Source: G963663735 sp963663735 (GTDB lineage: Bacteria; Acidobacteriota; UBA6911; RPQK01; JAPXNP01). From it: a DNA stretch of 64,000 bases. Of the stretch, positions 1-8,744 are shown piece after piece. The position numbers were made by a program, and so were the translations under genes. A model generated the notes under the pieces. The model saw only the letters and a program-made list of their open reading frames with translations. It did not search any database and was not told the origin of the DNA. Numbering within the stretch: position 1 is the first letter of the stretch; the number at the start of each line of letters is the position of its first letter. The stretch is taken from positions 372,001 through 436,000 of the forward strand of contig CAXXHN010000002.1 of the NCBI GenBank assembly GCA_963663735.2, written 5' to 3'.

Positions 1-1
1 T

Positions 2-472
2 GAATCCACTCCAATCTGGTGTGCCGCCGTCAATGGACATGACAATATCATCAGGTTACTCCTGGATTCCGGTGCCAATGTTAATCCTGTGACCAGGGAT
101 GGAGCTTCTCCCCTCTGGATGGCAGCATCGGGCGGCCATTCCCAGGCGGTTAAGCTGCTCCTGGAACGAGGGGCCAAGGCGGATTTCAGGACAGGCGAAG
201 GTATGACCCCTTTGTGGATAGCTGCGGCTGAAGGCCATGCGGAAACTGTGAAGGTTTTAGTTGACACTGGATCTGATCCAGACGTGAAAGATCAAAAATT
301 CGGGGCCTCCCCAATCTGGATGGCGGCCCAGAACGGGCACCTGGAAGTTGTAAAGGTACTTATTAAAGCCGGTGCCAGCCTTGAGGGGGAAGCCAAAGGC
401 TTCACTGTAAAGGGGATTGCCGAGGAACAGGGACATACCGAAATAGTGGAGTTATTGACGATTGACGATTGA
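2..472 (+). CDS. Ankyrin-repeat protein, C-terminal part (5' end outside window)
   Basis: The frame is open from the left edge, so the start lies upstream. The visible ~156 residues form four to five ankyrin repeats of about 33 residues, each with the pattern P-(I/L)-W-x-A-A-x-x-G-H followed by V-K-(L/V)-L-(L/V)-x-x-G. Ankyrin repeats mediate protein-protein contacts; no catalytic domain is visible in this part, so the partner and role are unknown. The last codons lie in a tandem ATTGACG heptamer (454-480), so the C-terminal residues LTIDD and the stop may derive from repeat expansion. The repeat family is certain; the function is not. Confidence 0.85.
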   Translation, partial: ESTPIWCAAVNGHDNIIRLLLDSGANVNPVTRDGASPLWMAASGGHSQAVKLLLERGAKADFRTGEGMTPLWIAAAEGHAETVKVLVDTGSDPDVKDQKFGASPIWMAAQNGHLEVVKVLIKAGASLEGEAKGFTVKGIAEEQGHTEIVELLTIDD

Positions 473-480
473 CGATTGAC
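454..480. repeat. Heptamer tandem repeat (ATTGACG)n
   Basis: Almost four head-to-tail copies of ATTGACG (454-460, 461-467, 468-474, 475-480) overlap the stop codon of the ankyrin gene. A degenerate version (ATTGACG-ATTAACG-ATTGATT read on the minus strand) overlaps the end of the btuF-like gene near 40750-40770. Confidence 0.8.
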
Positions 481-511
481 CTTTACCAATTTGCCATTTG
501 ACTTCCTGCTT

Positions 512-967
512 TCAGGGCAGGTCCGGATTACTTAATTGATTATTGAGACCTGCCAAAATTCCGCGAAGGTTGAGGCCTATCTGCGAGTAAAGGTGTGCGG
601 TTCGCCAGCGCTCTGCTTCACGTTTTTTTTCATAAATGTATTTTTCTTGCGACGCACTGTCCTTGAGCAGGATTTCAATTCCTTCAGCAATTTCATGAGC
701 AGTCTGGCCTGGGAGAAAATGAACAGCCGGTTTGACATCATTGAATATTGCCAAAGGAGTGACCGCAATCGGAACCCCGGAAGCAAGAGCTGTATGAACT
801 GCTCCGCTGGATGACTCACCTGAATTAAGATATGGAAACACAACAAGGTCTGTTTGGCTGATGAGACGAAGAGATTCTTCACCCTGAAGAAAATCAGTAC
901 AAATATCAATCCAGTTTTCGAGATTGTGGCTTTTTATCCTTGCGAGATCTCTGGACCTCGATATTTA
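512..967 (-). pseudogene. Glycosyltransferase (GT4-like) C-terminal remnant, frameshifted behind the methyltransferase
   Basis: The minus-strand frame open from a stop at 965-967 down to 512 encodes the C-terminal half of a group 1 (GT4-type) glycosyltransferase. Reading from about 958 it gives RSRDLARIKSHNLENW, then a segment ending SQTDLVVFPY, then NSGESSSGAVHTALASG and VTPLAIFND, a familiar donor-binding region. The N-terminal ~250 residues expected of a GT-B enzyme are absent and there is no credible start (only an internal GTG at 841). The frame begins inside the last ~20 codons of the upstream methyltransferase in another frame. I infer an original methyltransferase-glycosyltransferase fusion that lost the N-terminal GT lobe and shifted frame. 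A degraded separate gene is the alternative. Confidence 0.65.
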
Positions 968-2051
968 CCTGGTCGCGAGGTTTCACTGATCTGTTGAATG
1001 AGCTGTTGGTTTTTATTGGCTGGTCCAGCCATTCTGGAGATTTGCCTCCGGTGGAAGAGTTCTCGAGCGCAGGAGCCGGGTTCCTGATATGCCTCCTGCC
1101 AGGGGAACCTTTGGGGAGATTTATAATCCAAAGCATGATCTGCTTAATAAGGGAAAATAATCGCTTGAGGCCGTCCATTAATTTGCGGAGCGGCCAGGTG
1201 ATCCTCCAGCATTTGCTGTTGGATATGGCTTGCAGCTCACTCTCTTCCCTGACCAGCCTCTTTTCAAGGCGGTCCAGATCGACCCGCAATGACTTCAACT
1301 GGCTCTTCAGTTTTTGTTCATAGAGCGTTGCCAGAAACTCCAGTGTCAGGCCAGGGTTGGTGTCGAAAAACTTTACATCAAGATCGAGAGATTCATTGTC
1401 TGTCTGCTTTTGCGCAATAACTGCGTAGTCGGGACTTACGCCATTGAGTACGTCTAATAAACTTATTTCATGGTCCGCAGTTAACCTCGAAGCTTCATTT
1501 AAACGGAGGATTTTAACTGTCTTGAAACCGAAGTATTCCGGCAGAAAGGCGAGTAGGTTCGGCGGGATAGGTTTTTGATGAGTTGGATCCATGTAAAAAG
1601 CAGATGATCCAACAACAATGTTTTCCGGGTTTGGTGTTTCAAGTATTAATAGCCCGGCTGGCTTAAGTACACGAAGCGACTCCTTGACCAGGTCCTTTAG
1701 GTCATCGAATGGCAGGTGTTCTACCATATGAAAGCTTGAAACAACGACCTGACTTTCATCTGGAAGTTTTTGAAGAAACGACAGAGCCTCAGCAGCGTGT
1801 ACGGACAGACCAAGTTCCCGACATTCCCCCAGTACTCCATTTTCCAAATCAATACCCTGGGCAGAAAATCCGTTCTCCTTCAGAGTTTCAAGCCATTCGC
1901 CTCGTCCACACCCCAGGTCAACCACCGAAACATCAGCATAGGCGTTTCGCAGAGGCTCTAAAAGCGGTAAATATGCAAGAAAGCGAGTTTTGATTTCTTC
2001 ACGTGACCCTCTATATCGTTCCCTGAAATCCTTATGGAATTTTGAAATCAT
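906..2051 (-). CDS. Class I SAM-dependent methyltransferase, probably truncated at its C-terminus
   Basis: About 381 residues. Motif I is DLGCGRGE (residues ~45-52), followed by an acidic post-I GIDLE and by VVSSFHMVEHLPFDDL, typical of the Methyltransf_11/23 fold. Residues ~255-285 form a charged coiled coil, then SNSKCWRITWPLRKL, a linker often seen between methyltransferase and glycosyltransferase modules of O-antigen or exopolysaccharide enzymes. The start at 2051 is chosen because ATG there follows AGGA and begins the conserved MISKFHKDFRERY region; an in-frame start at 2105 falls in repeat-like DNA. The last ~60 residues are low-complexity and out of register with the GT remnant. Likely role: methylation of a surface-glycan sugar (inference). 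Confidence 0.8.
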   Translation of the reverse strand: MISKFHKDFRERYRGSREEIKTRFLAYLPLLEPLRNAYADVSVVDLGCGRGEWLETLKENGFSAQGIDLENGVLGECRELGLSVHAAEALSFLQKLPDESQVVVSSFHMVEHLPFDDLKDLVKESLRVLKPAGLLILETPNPENIVVGSSAFYMDPTHQKPIPPNLLAFLPEYFGFKTVKILRLNEASRLTADHEISLLDVLNGVSPDYAVIAQKQTDNESLDLDVKFFDTNPGLTLEFLATLYEQKLKSQLKSLRVDLDRLEKRLVREESELQAISNSKCWRITWPLRKLMDGLKRLFSLIKQIMLWIINLPKGSPGRRHIRNPAPALENSSTGGKSPEWLDQPIKTNSSFNRSVKPRDQVNIEVQRSRKDKKPQSRKLD

Positions 2052-2133
2052 AGTGGTCCTGTTATTAACCCGCATTTCGCACCGCTGACTACTGTGGTGG
2101 CGCATACATCCTTTCTGACTACGTTATGCTCTG

Positions 2134-2246
2134 TCGGCCTCCTCGACGTACTATCAAGTACGCCTGTGGCGGCCTTGGTCTTAATGGACCTTGTCAGGCC
2201 GGCGTCTCTGCCACCTCGTTACCTAACCCGGAGAGAAATGCGGGTT
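2134..2246. repeat. Dispersed ~113 bp intergenic repeat, copy A
   Basis: It begins TCGGCCTCCTCGACGTACT, carries the palindrome CGTACT-atc-AAGTACG, and ends GAGAAATGCGGGTT. A copy of the same length, orientation and end sequences lies at 30781-30894; the middle part has diverged. It sits upstream of the methyltransferase. No ORF is plausible in it. Confidence 0.75.
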
Positions 2247-2324
2247 AACCCTGTCGCCAGCCGTTGAGCACCTGTAACAGGGCAGGAAAAATCCTTTAAT
2301 AGTCAATCGGCAGGCTTATTTTAT

Positions 2325-3278
2325 TTAAAATCCGAACCTTCTTCTCAGGTCACTGGGAAGGGGCGCATAATAACCTCTGCGGTATCTGAGAGTTGCATTA
2401 TCCACCTTCACTTTAACCTCAATTTTCCTATGGGTTCCATCTTTTTCCAAGTTGGAAGGAACATAGGTGAGGCTGTACTGGTTCCGCAGTTCATTTTCTA
2501 CTTCTTTGAGAGACTTGATCAGTTCACCATTGTTATAAGGGAAGAAGACCCGTCCCCCGGTTTCGGCGGTTATGTTTTTCAGTGTACTGTCGCCCTGCCA
2601 GTCCTGATCTGTCCCCAGGCTGGTTGTACTGATCGCATAGATGGAAGCTTCGGCTCTCAGCACTGAAGCCAGTGCTTCATCGGGTGTATGTTTACTGCTT
2701 AAATCAGAGCCGTCGGTCAGGATGACCATGGTGCGTCTTCCCTCTTCATATAGCAGTTTTTGTTCACTGATGACGTAAAGGCAGTCATAAAGCGAGGTGC
2801 CTCCTCCCGCTTTCAGCCGGTTGATTTCGGTAGCCAGGTCATTCGGATTGGTAGTGAAGTCGTGCAGCAGGCTGACACCGGTATCGAATTCAGCCAGGAG
2901 GGCCTTGTCCCTGGGCTGGATGATGGTATAGAGGAAATCAAGGGCGGCTTCCTTTTCAAATTCCAGCTTCATCTTGACACTGGAACTCGTATCAATGCAA
3001 AGCGCTATGGTCAGGGGCATATTAGTCTGCTGGGTAAAGTTGGTAATTTCCTGTTCTTCTTTATCTTCATAGATCTGAAAAGAGCTCCTTGGGATATTCC
3101 TGATGAATTCACCGGTAGTCTTATCGGTAACTGTTATCAGGACATTGACGGCATCGACGTCCACCCTGAAGGGCTCAGGGACATCGGGCTGGTCCTGGGC
3201 GGATAGAGGCAAAGCGGAAAAGAGGGCCAGAATAATTAAAGTTGTGACCGCAACAGTTAAATTTCCTTTAGTAAGCAT
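2325..3278 (-). CDS. Secreted VWFA-related protein (Acidobacterial VWA family)
   Basis: 317 residues. An N-terminal signal peptide (hydrophobic TTLIILALFSALPLSA) predicts export. After a short beta domain (VNVLITVTDKTTGEF, FQIYEDKEEQEI) comes a von Willebrand A domain with the MIDAS residues visible: DTSSS (DxSxS), the conserved Thr in GGGTSLYD, and Asp in LTDGSD. The C-terminal region with VDNATLRYRRGYYAP matches the family tail. Such proteins bind divalent metal and probably a protein partner; no enzymatic activity is known. It ends the minus-strand gene run and lies 6 nt after the pseudouridine synthase gene. The partial gene at the right edge is a relative. Confidence 0.88.
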   Translation of the reverse strand: MLTKGNLTVAVTTLIILALFSALPLSAQDQPDVPEPFRVDVDAVNVLITVTDKTTGEFIRNIPRSSFQIYEDKEEQEITNFTQQTNMPLTIALCIDTSSSVKMKLEFEKEAALDFLYTIIQPRDKALLAEFDTGVSLLHDFTTNPNDLATEINRLKAGGGTSLYDCLYVISEQKLLYEEGRRTMVILTDGSDLSSKHTPDEALASVLRAEASIYAISTTSLGTDQDWQGDSTLKNITAETGGRVFFPYNNGELIKSLKEVENELRNQYSLTYVPSNLEKDGTHRKIEVKVKVDNATLRYRRGYYAPLPSDLRRRFGF

Positions 3279-3284
3279 TGACAG

Positions 3285-4232
3285 TTATTCTCTCAAAAAG
3301 GTAATGAGGTTTACCAGTTCTTCAGGTAATGGTGCTGTAAACACCAATGGTTTTCCGGTTCTCGGATGGAGCGCTGAAAGCGATGCTGAGTGCAGGAAGA
3401 GCCGGTTCAGTTCTTTGACTGCTTTACGGTGCCTGGTATCTTTTATCCTGGGTAGCAGGGCGTTAAAGCCATATGTCTCATCCCCGACGATCGGATGATG
3501 CCTGGTCTGGAAGTGGACACGTATCTGGTGGGTCCTTCCGGTCTTGGGGTAGGCTTCCAGGAGGGTGAAGGCTGAAATATATTCACTTACCTTGTACAGG
3601 GTCAGGGCATCCCTGGGCCTGGCAGATCTTGGAGAGATTCTGGTCCTCGAGTTTTTATCTCTCCCGATCGGTATATTGATTTCGCCTGATTCCGGTTCAA
3701 CCTGCCCGAATACGAGGGCAATATAGGTCTTCTCGATATTTCTTTTCTGGAACTGGGAGGACAAAGCATCGTGTATGTAATCATTTTTTGCCACAACCAG
3801 TACCCCTGAGGTGTTTTTGTCAAGGCGGTGGACTATTCCGGGGCGCAGGGTGTCACTCCTGCTGGTTTCCTGCAGGTAATACAGCAGACCATTGGCCAGA
3901 GTGCCGGTTGGGTTTCCAGCTCCGGGATGTACAATCAGTCCAGCTGGTTTATTGATCGCCAGGAGATCCTCATCCTCATAAATAATATCCAGGTCCATCC
4001 TCTCCGGGATAAGATGGACCGGTGCCTTTGCCGGAGCATTTATGCTGACTGAATCACCTTCCTGCAGGGTATAGCTTGATTTCCTGGGGGCGTCGTTGAC
4101 TTTAACTTCTCCGGAAGAAATCCATTTCTGGGCTGTGCTCCGGCTGACTTCTTCCAGTTGTTCTGACAGGAAGGAATCCAGCCTTTTCCCGGCATCAAGC
4201 TCATTTATAAGGATGGTGGAATTTTGGCTCAT
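3285..4232 (-). CDS. rluD: RluD-family 23S rRNA pseudouridine synthase
   Basis: About 315 residues, the usual size for RluD (E. coli ~326). An N-terminal S4 RNA-binding domain (KRLDSFLSEQLEEVSRSTAQ) is followed by the RluA-type catalytic domain with HRLDKNTSGVLVVAKN, whose Asp is the nucleophile, then KTYIALVFG and GRTHQIRVH. The family isomerises uridines in 23S rRNA helix 69 (RluD) or at related sites; the exact target cannot be read from sequence. ATG at 4232 is preferred over an in-frame TTG at 4253; AGGA lies 12 nt upstream of the ATG. It is probably cotranscribed with the VWFA gene behind it. Confidence 0.92.
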   Translation of the reverse strand: MSQNSTILINELDAGKRLDSFLSEQLEEVSRSTAQKWISSGEVKVNDAPRKSSYTLQEGDSVSINAPAKAPVHLIPERMDLDIIYEDEDLLAINKPAGLIVHPGAGNPTGTLANGLLYYLQETSRSDTLRPGIVHRLDKNTSGVLVVAKNDYIHDALSSQFQKRNIEKTYIALVFGQVEPESGEINIPIGRDKNSRTRISPRSARPRDALTLYKVSEYISAFTLLEAYPKTGRTHQIRVHFQTRHHPIVGDETYGFNALLPRIKDTRHRKAVKELNRLFLHSASLSALHPRTGKPLVFTAPLPEELVNLITFLRE

Positions 4233-4323
4233 GGTAATTAAATGTCCTGACAAACTATAGCCTTCGCTTCGGAAAGCGTCAAGTTAGAGCGAGTCGTGAA
4301 GGATTGTTCCATGAGAATCCGGG

Positions 4324-5688
4324 TCAGAATTTTTCACCGAAATTCTCTTCCAGAGTAGTCCTGATCTGCATGATAGTCTTTCCGAACAGGTCTGAAAGGG
4401 ATTTTTCATCGTTGGTTTCAGCTATCACTCTGATCAGGGATTCTGTGTCAGAGACCCTGACATGGATCCATCCCTCTGGAATAGTCAGGCGGACCCCGTC
4501 TCCGCACTCGGGATCGATATTCTCCTGGCTGACCCTGAATAGTTCCAGGGTGCGGTAGGCATTGGAAGGCTGGCAGATTATTTCTTCTTTCTTCATGAAA
4601 AACCGAGGAAATTCCCTGGTGAAGTCCTCAGTGGCATGACCTGTAACCGCCATGGTTTCCAGGAGCATTTCCAGCGAAAGCAGCCCATCATAGGTCATTG
4701 TCATCGGCAAGGCCGCAACCCCACCGGACCCCTCTCCGGCCAGGATCGCCCCTTCTTCCAGGCCCCTGTTCATAACATGTGCTTCACCTACCTGGGTTCG
4801 GATCAGATCGGTACCATTTTTCGCGGCAAGCCAGTCAATCACACTGGAGGTAGAGTAGTTGGTCACGATCGGGCCTGATCGCCTGGAGAGCCGGTTGATG
4901 GCAACCAGGGGGAGAGTCATCTCTTCTGACAGGACCCGGCCGCTTTCAGAGACAAATGATATCCTGTCTCCGTCAACATTGATTGCAGCCCCGATGTCTG
5001 CTTTTGCTTCAACAACCAGCCGGCTCAGTTCCGACATGTTGACACTGCCCGGAGCCGGGGAATACGAGGAAGGCATCATGGGTTCAGCATTGATTTTAAC
5101 CAGGCTGCATCCCAGTTTCTCCATCAGCTTTTCTGTTATTGTGCCGCAGGTTCCATAGCGGAAATCAACCGCCACGGTAAAAGCCTGTTTCCTGATTCTT
5201 TCAGCGTCAACAAAGGTAATCAGGTGGGAAAGGTATTCTTCTGTCAAATCAACAGGTTGGATTGCCTGGTTGAACAGCCTTTCCGGATCAGGAGAATAAT
5301 CTGAAGCATGAAATATGTCCAGAAGTTCCTCGCTTTTATCAGTGCCTAACAGTACACCATCAGGCCCTATGAACTTGAGGGCATTCCAGCGGGAATCATT
5401 ATGGGAACCGCTGATGGAAATTCCCCCGGAAGCGCCGAGTTCACGGACGGCAAATGAGACCAGGGGGGTAGGGCAAAGATCCAGGTCCATGATCCTGCAT
5501 CCTGCGTACATCAAGCCGGAAATAACGGCGGATTTTAACATTGGGGAGGAGTTCCGGCTGTCCATTCCCAAAACAACCGTATTTCCATCGGCCCAGGAAC
5601 CGAAAGCGCAGCCAAACCTGACGGCCAGCTCTGATGTCAGGCCTTCCCCAACAATTCCCCTCACCCAAGATGTGCCGATTTTAAACAT
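4324..5688 (-). CDS. Phosphohexomutase (phosphoglucosamine/phosphomannomutase family)
   Basis: 454 residues, full length for the alpha-D-phosphohexomutase superfamily. All four landmark loops are present with substitutions: the phosphoserine loop SGSHND near residue 95 (usual TASHNP), the metal loop NVDGDR near 236, the sugar-binding GEGSGG near 316 (usual GEESGH/GEMSG), and the phosphate-binding SDTES near 411. It interconverts hexose 1- and 6-phosphates. The gene starts 1 nt after the stop of the NahK-like kinase, so translation is probably coupled, and together they would take an N-acetylhexosamine via its 1-phosphate to the 6-phosphate. The substituted loops make the exact sugar uncertain. 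Confidence 0.87.
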   Translation of the reverse strand: MFKIGTSWVRGIVGEGLTSELAVRFGCAFGSWADGNTVVLGMDSRNSSPMLKSAVISGLMYAGCRIMDLDLCPTPLVSFAVRELGASGGISISGSHNDSRWNALKFIGPDGVLLGTDKSEELLDIFHASDYSPDPERLFNQAIQPVDLTEEYLSHLITFVDAERIRKQAFTVAVDFRYGTCGTITEKLMEKLGCSLVKINAEPMMPSSYSPAPGSVNMSELSRLVVEAKADIGAAINVDGDRISFVSESGRVLSEEMTLPLVAINRLSRRSGPIVTNYSTSSVIDWLAAKNGTDLIRTQVGEAHVMNRGLEEGAILAGEGSGGVAALPMTMTYDGLLSLEMLLETMAVTGHATEDFTREFPRFFMKKEEIICQPSNAYRTLELFRVSQENIDPECGDGVRLTIPEGWIHVRVSDTESLIRVIAETNDEKSLSDLFGKTIMQIRTTLEENFGEKF

Positions 5689-5689
5689 G

Positions 5690-7042
5690 TTATTTCCCGG
5701 ACTGCCCTGTTAAACTGCTTGTTTTACGGGCTAAGGATTCAATTTTATTCCTGATTACATCGTCAGCTTTTTTAAGCCGCCTGAACAAGGTCAACTGAGA
5801 TATGGCCCTGATCTTATTAAGATGGGGAAAATCATTTGGCCCGGGTTTGAAGTAACTGTCTCCTCTTATATAGTCAGTCATGAACCGCATGCCAAGTTCC
5901 AGGGCGATAATTTTTACCGCTTCGGGCATCAGGCTGATCTCATATGGAGTAACGGTCTGGGCTGTGGAGAGGAATCCCCGGGCCAGAGAATCATAGATAT
6001 CCAGATCGACATTTACATTGTCTGGATCAGACTCTTTTTCTCCGGCGACATTACAAAGAGACCTTACCATGTCACCCCAGTCGGCAAGCCAGGTCTGGGG
6101 CATTATGGTGTCCAGGTCCACCAGGGAAATGACCCGGTTGTCGGTTTGAGAGAAGAGGAAATTATCCAGCTTAGTGTCTCCGTGAATGCCAAGGCATCGA
6201 AGCTTCCCGGATTTGAGGCCTCTGATCAGGGTCATGGCAAAGTCTTCTTCATCCAGAACTATTTCGATAAATTTCTGGAGTTCAGGATCTTTCAGCCTTT
6301 TCTGGTATTCCTTTTCATCAAGGTGTACCAGGAAGTGCGGCTTGGTACTCTCCAGTTGATCCGGATCATCAGGCAGCATGCCGGCGGCTTCATCCAGGGA
6401 TCTGTGACCTTGGAGGACTGATTTCAGCTGGTTGTAATAAATGCCTGTTTCCCGGTATCCGGGCAGCGGATTTTTAATGCCTGCAATATCCATGTCCGCG
6501 GTTAAGTCATTATAAATGGCCAGCCCACGTCCGGCCTCCTCGGCAATGAAACGCCTGGCGCTACTGCTACTGACCTGGTTGAGGCTTTTGTAGGTCAGGC
6601 AATCCGGTATTTTTACCATCAGCCTCCAGTAGGCCGTGCCCCTGCTGTTTTTCAGTTTAAGGTAGGGGTCCCCGGACCGGGCAGGTACAAGCTCAATGAC
6701 CTCCCAGGATCTTCCAGGCGGAAGTTTTCCTGCAGCCACTCCATTTCGCTGGGCTTCCAGGGTGAGCAGCATGCTTTTCATCACATTGTCAGGCTTGAAG
6801 AATACCTGCTGGTTTATCCTCTGCAGCAGGAAGTCACGGGAGCAGGATTCAGGGTTGCCCTGGACCAGGAAGGTATGCCTGTTGATATTACCTTTTTCGG
6901 CAAACTCGAATACTTCCACCGGGGGAGGGACGTTGAATCTGGAGGCGACCCTGGAGGCCATTGCCACTGGATATTCATCGGTTACGCCTGGATCGGCCTC
7001 CAGGTGGATTTCAGAAATAAATTTAAGCCCCGACTGTTTCAT
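5690..7042 (-). CDS. Aminoglycoside-phosphotransferase-fold sugar kinase, NahK-like
   Basis: About 450 residues. Brenner's motif HGDTKLDNFLF is near residue 287, then the metal-binding SLVDLDTIMPQTW and DWGDMVRS. This block resembles N-acetylhexosamine 1-kinase (NahK), where HNDTK..N and DLDTVMPG..FDFGD are diagnostic. NahK makes GlcNAc-1-P or GalNAc-1-P; it is normally ~360 residues, so this protein has extra length in the middle. ATG at 7042 (AGG 6 nt upstream) is preferred to a TTG at 7114 with no ribosome-binding site. Its place between a phosphohexomutase and a fucose kinase/isomerase pair fits amino-sugar salvage. Another small-molecule kinase of the fold remains possible. Confidence 0.72.
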   Translation of the reverse strand: MKQSGLKFISEIHLEADPGVTDEYPVAMASRVASRFNVPPPVEVFEFAEKGNINRHTFLVQGNPESCSRDFLLQRINQQVFFKPDNVMKSMLLTLEAQRNGVAAGKLPPGRSWEVIELVPARSGDPYLKLKNSRGTAYWRLMVKIPDCLTYKSLNQVSSSSARRFIAEEAGRGLAIYNDLTADMDIAGIKNPLPGYRETGIYYNQLKSVLQGHRSLDEAAGMLPDDPDQLESTKPHFLVHLDEKEYQKRLKDPELQKFIEIVLDEEDFAMTLIRGLKSGKLRCLGIHGDTKLDNFLFSQTDNRVISLVDLDTIMPQTWLADWGDMVRSLCNVAGEKESDPDNVNVDLDIYDSLARGFLSTAQTVTPYEISLMPEAVKIIALELGMRFMTDYIRGDSYFKPGPNDFPHLNKIRAISQLTLFRRLKKADDVIRNKIESLARKTSSLTGQSGK

Positions 7043-7145
7043 AAATTGCCTGTCAGTATCTGTTCCAGTAATAAACCATTTTACAGGGGACCTTTGATAA
7101 AAACAGCTAATCAAGGTGTTTTTATTTGGTCATTCGGTTTCAGTT

Positions 7146-8615
7146 TCAGGAAAAGAGGGAACTGCATCTGGTGAAGGCTTCCTTCCAGGGCGCGGTGTCC
7201 CGTGGTTCAAAGCTTTTCACCGGGAAAGATGCCCGCACCATTCTTCTGCCTTTTTCCAGGTTTTCCAGGTGACCGGTGGCAATGGCCTGCATCATGATGT
7301 TTCCAATCGCGGTAGCTTCAACAGGGCCGGCCATTACCGGGATACCCAGTGCGTCAGCAGTATACTGGTTCAGCAATTCGTTGCGGGATCCACCCCCGAC
7401 AATATGCAGTATTTTGATATTTTTACCCCTGATCCTGTTAATGCCTTCAATCAGATAACGGTATTTGAGGGCCAGGCTTTCAAAAATGCAACGGGCCTGG
7501 CTTCCCATTGTTTCAGGTTCCGGCTGGCCGGAATTCCGGCAGAATTCAGAAATTGCGCGGGGCATGTCATCAGGTTTCATGAATGAGATGTGGTCAGGAT
7601 CGATTACAGACCGGAAAGGAGCCGCTTCTGCGGCCAGTCCGATTATTTCCGCGTAATCAGGTTCCTGTCCTCTTTTTTTCCATGATCGCCTGCATTCTTC
7701 CAGAATCCACATGCCCATATTGTTTCTCAGGAAGCGAATTTTGTTGTTAACTCCCCCCTCATTGGTGAAATTACTATCCAGGGAAACATCGTTGACACAG
7801 GGCTCATTGAGTTCGACTCCGATCAGGGACCAGGTGCCGGAACTGATGAAGGCCCAGTCCTCTCCTGCGGCAGGAACCGCGGCTACCGCGGCAGCCGTGT
7901 CATGGCAGGCTGGAGCTATTACCGGGATCGGGCCCAGCCCTGTTTCTTCCCTGAGATCGGGAAGGAGATTGCCGACTATGCTTCCCGGCTTCACCAGGGG
8001 AGGCATTATTCCTTTGGGCAGCCCCAGTCTTCCCAGGAGATCATCACTCCATTTTTTTGCTTTTACGTCCAGGAGTTGGGAGGTTGAAGCGATAGTATAT
8101 TCTGATACTTTTTCCCCGGTCATCATGTAATTGAACAGGTCAGGCATGTGCAGCATGGTTCTGGCCTGCCGCATCCTGGCACTGCTCTTCAGGCTGAAGA
8201 GCTGGAAAATGGTATTGAACTGGATAAACTGGATTCCGGTAATCGAGTAGAGTTCTCTCCTGGAAACCAGTTTGAATACCTCCTCCATAACACCTTCGGT
8301 CCGGGGGTCCCTATAACATACCGGATTTTCAAGCAGCTGGCCGTCTTCATCCAGGAGCCCGAAATCAACACCCCAGGTATCGACCCCTATGCCCGTGAGG
8401 TTTTTATGGCCCAGGGCAGAGGCCCGGGCCAACCCGATTTTAAGTTCCCGGAAAAGGTGAAGAATATCCCAGTGATAGTGTCCGATTGCCTTAACCTGTG
8501 GATTATCGAACCGGTGCAGCTCATCCAGGTAAAGCTTTCCCTGTTCCATGGATCCCAGGATCAGCCTTCCGCTCTCCGCGCCAAAATCACATGCAACAAA
8601 TTCAGGTTTATTCAT
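7146..8615 (-). CDS. FGGY-family carbohydrate kinase (rhamnulokinase/fuculokinase type)
   Basis: 489 residues. The N-terminal ATPase lobe has ACDFGAESGR and GIGVDTWGVDFG; the second lobe has SSGTWSLIG and the adenosine/phosphate loop VGGGSRNELLNQ. These match RhaB (L-rhamnulokinase), a group that also contains the L-fuculokinases of fucose operons in several phyla. Directly downstream of an L-fucose isomerase gene, the likely reaction is ATP-dependent phosphorylation of L-fuculose at O1 in the cytoplasm. No aldolase gene is in this window, so the next step must be encoded elsewhere. The RhaB-like sequence leaves rhamnulose as the alternative substrate. Confidence 0.87.
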   Translation of the reverse strand: MNKPEFVACDFGAESGRLILGSMEQGKLYLDELHRFDNPQVKAIGHYHWDILHLFRELKIGLARASALGHKNLTGIGVDTWGVDFGLLDEDGQLLENPVCYRDPRTEGVMEEVFKLVSRRELYSITGIQFIQFNTIFQLFSLKSSARMRQARTMLHMPDLFNYMMTGEKVSEYTIASTSQLLDVKAKKWSDDLLGRLGLPKGIMPPLVKPGSIVGNLLPDLREETGLGPIPVIAPACHDTAAAVAAVPAAGEDWAFISSGTWSLIGVELNEPCVNDVSLDSNFTNEGGVNNKIRFLRNNMGMWILEECRRSWKKRGQEPDYAEIIGLAAEAAPFRSVIDPDHISFMKPDDMPRAISEFCRNSGQPEPETMGSQARCIFESLALKYRYLIEGINRIRGKNIKILHIVGGGSRNELLNQYTADALGIPVMAGPVEATAIGNIMMQAIATGHLENLEKGRRMVRASFPVKSFEPRDTAPWKEAFTRCSSLFS

Positions 8616-8697
8616 AACTGGGAAAGGCCTTTCTTTATCTGGTGTAGGAAATCATCTTTTTTCATACGAAGCAGCGTTCATATTAATGAATTAAGGC

Positions 8698-8730
8698 AGG
8701 TGAGGTGCCGGTTGAGCGGGCACCTCACCT
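8698..8730 (-). promoter_or_regulatory. Intercistronic hairpin between fucI and the kinase gene
   Basis: AGGTGAGGTGCC (8698-8709) is perfectly complementary to GGCACCTCACCT (8719-8730) with a 9-nt loop. No T-run follows on the minus strand, so it looks like an mRNA-stabilising or processing hairpin rather than a terminator. The 129-nt gap in an otherwise tight gene run is occupied mainly by this element. Confidence 0.6.
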
Positions 8731-8744
8731 CAAACCTGAAGCAG

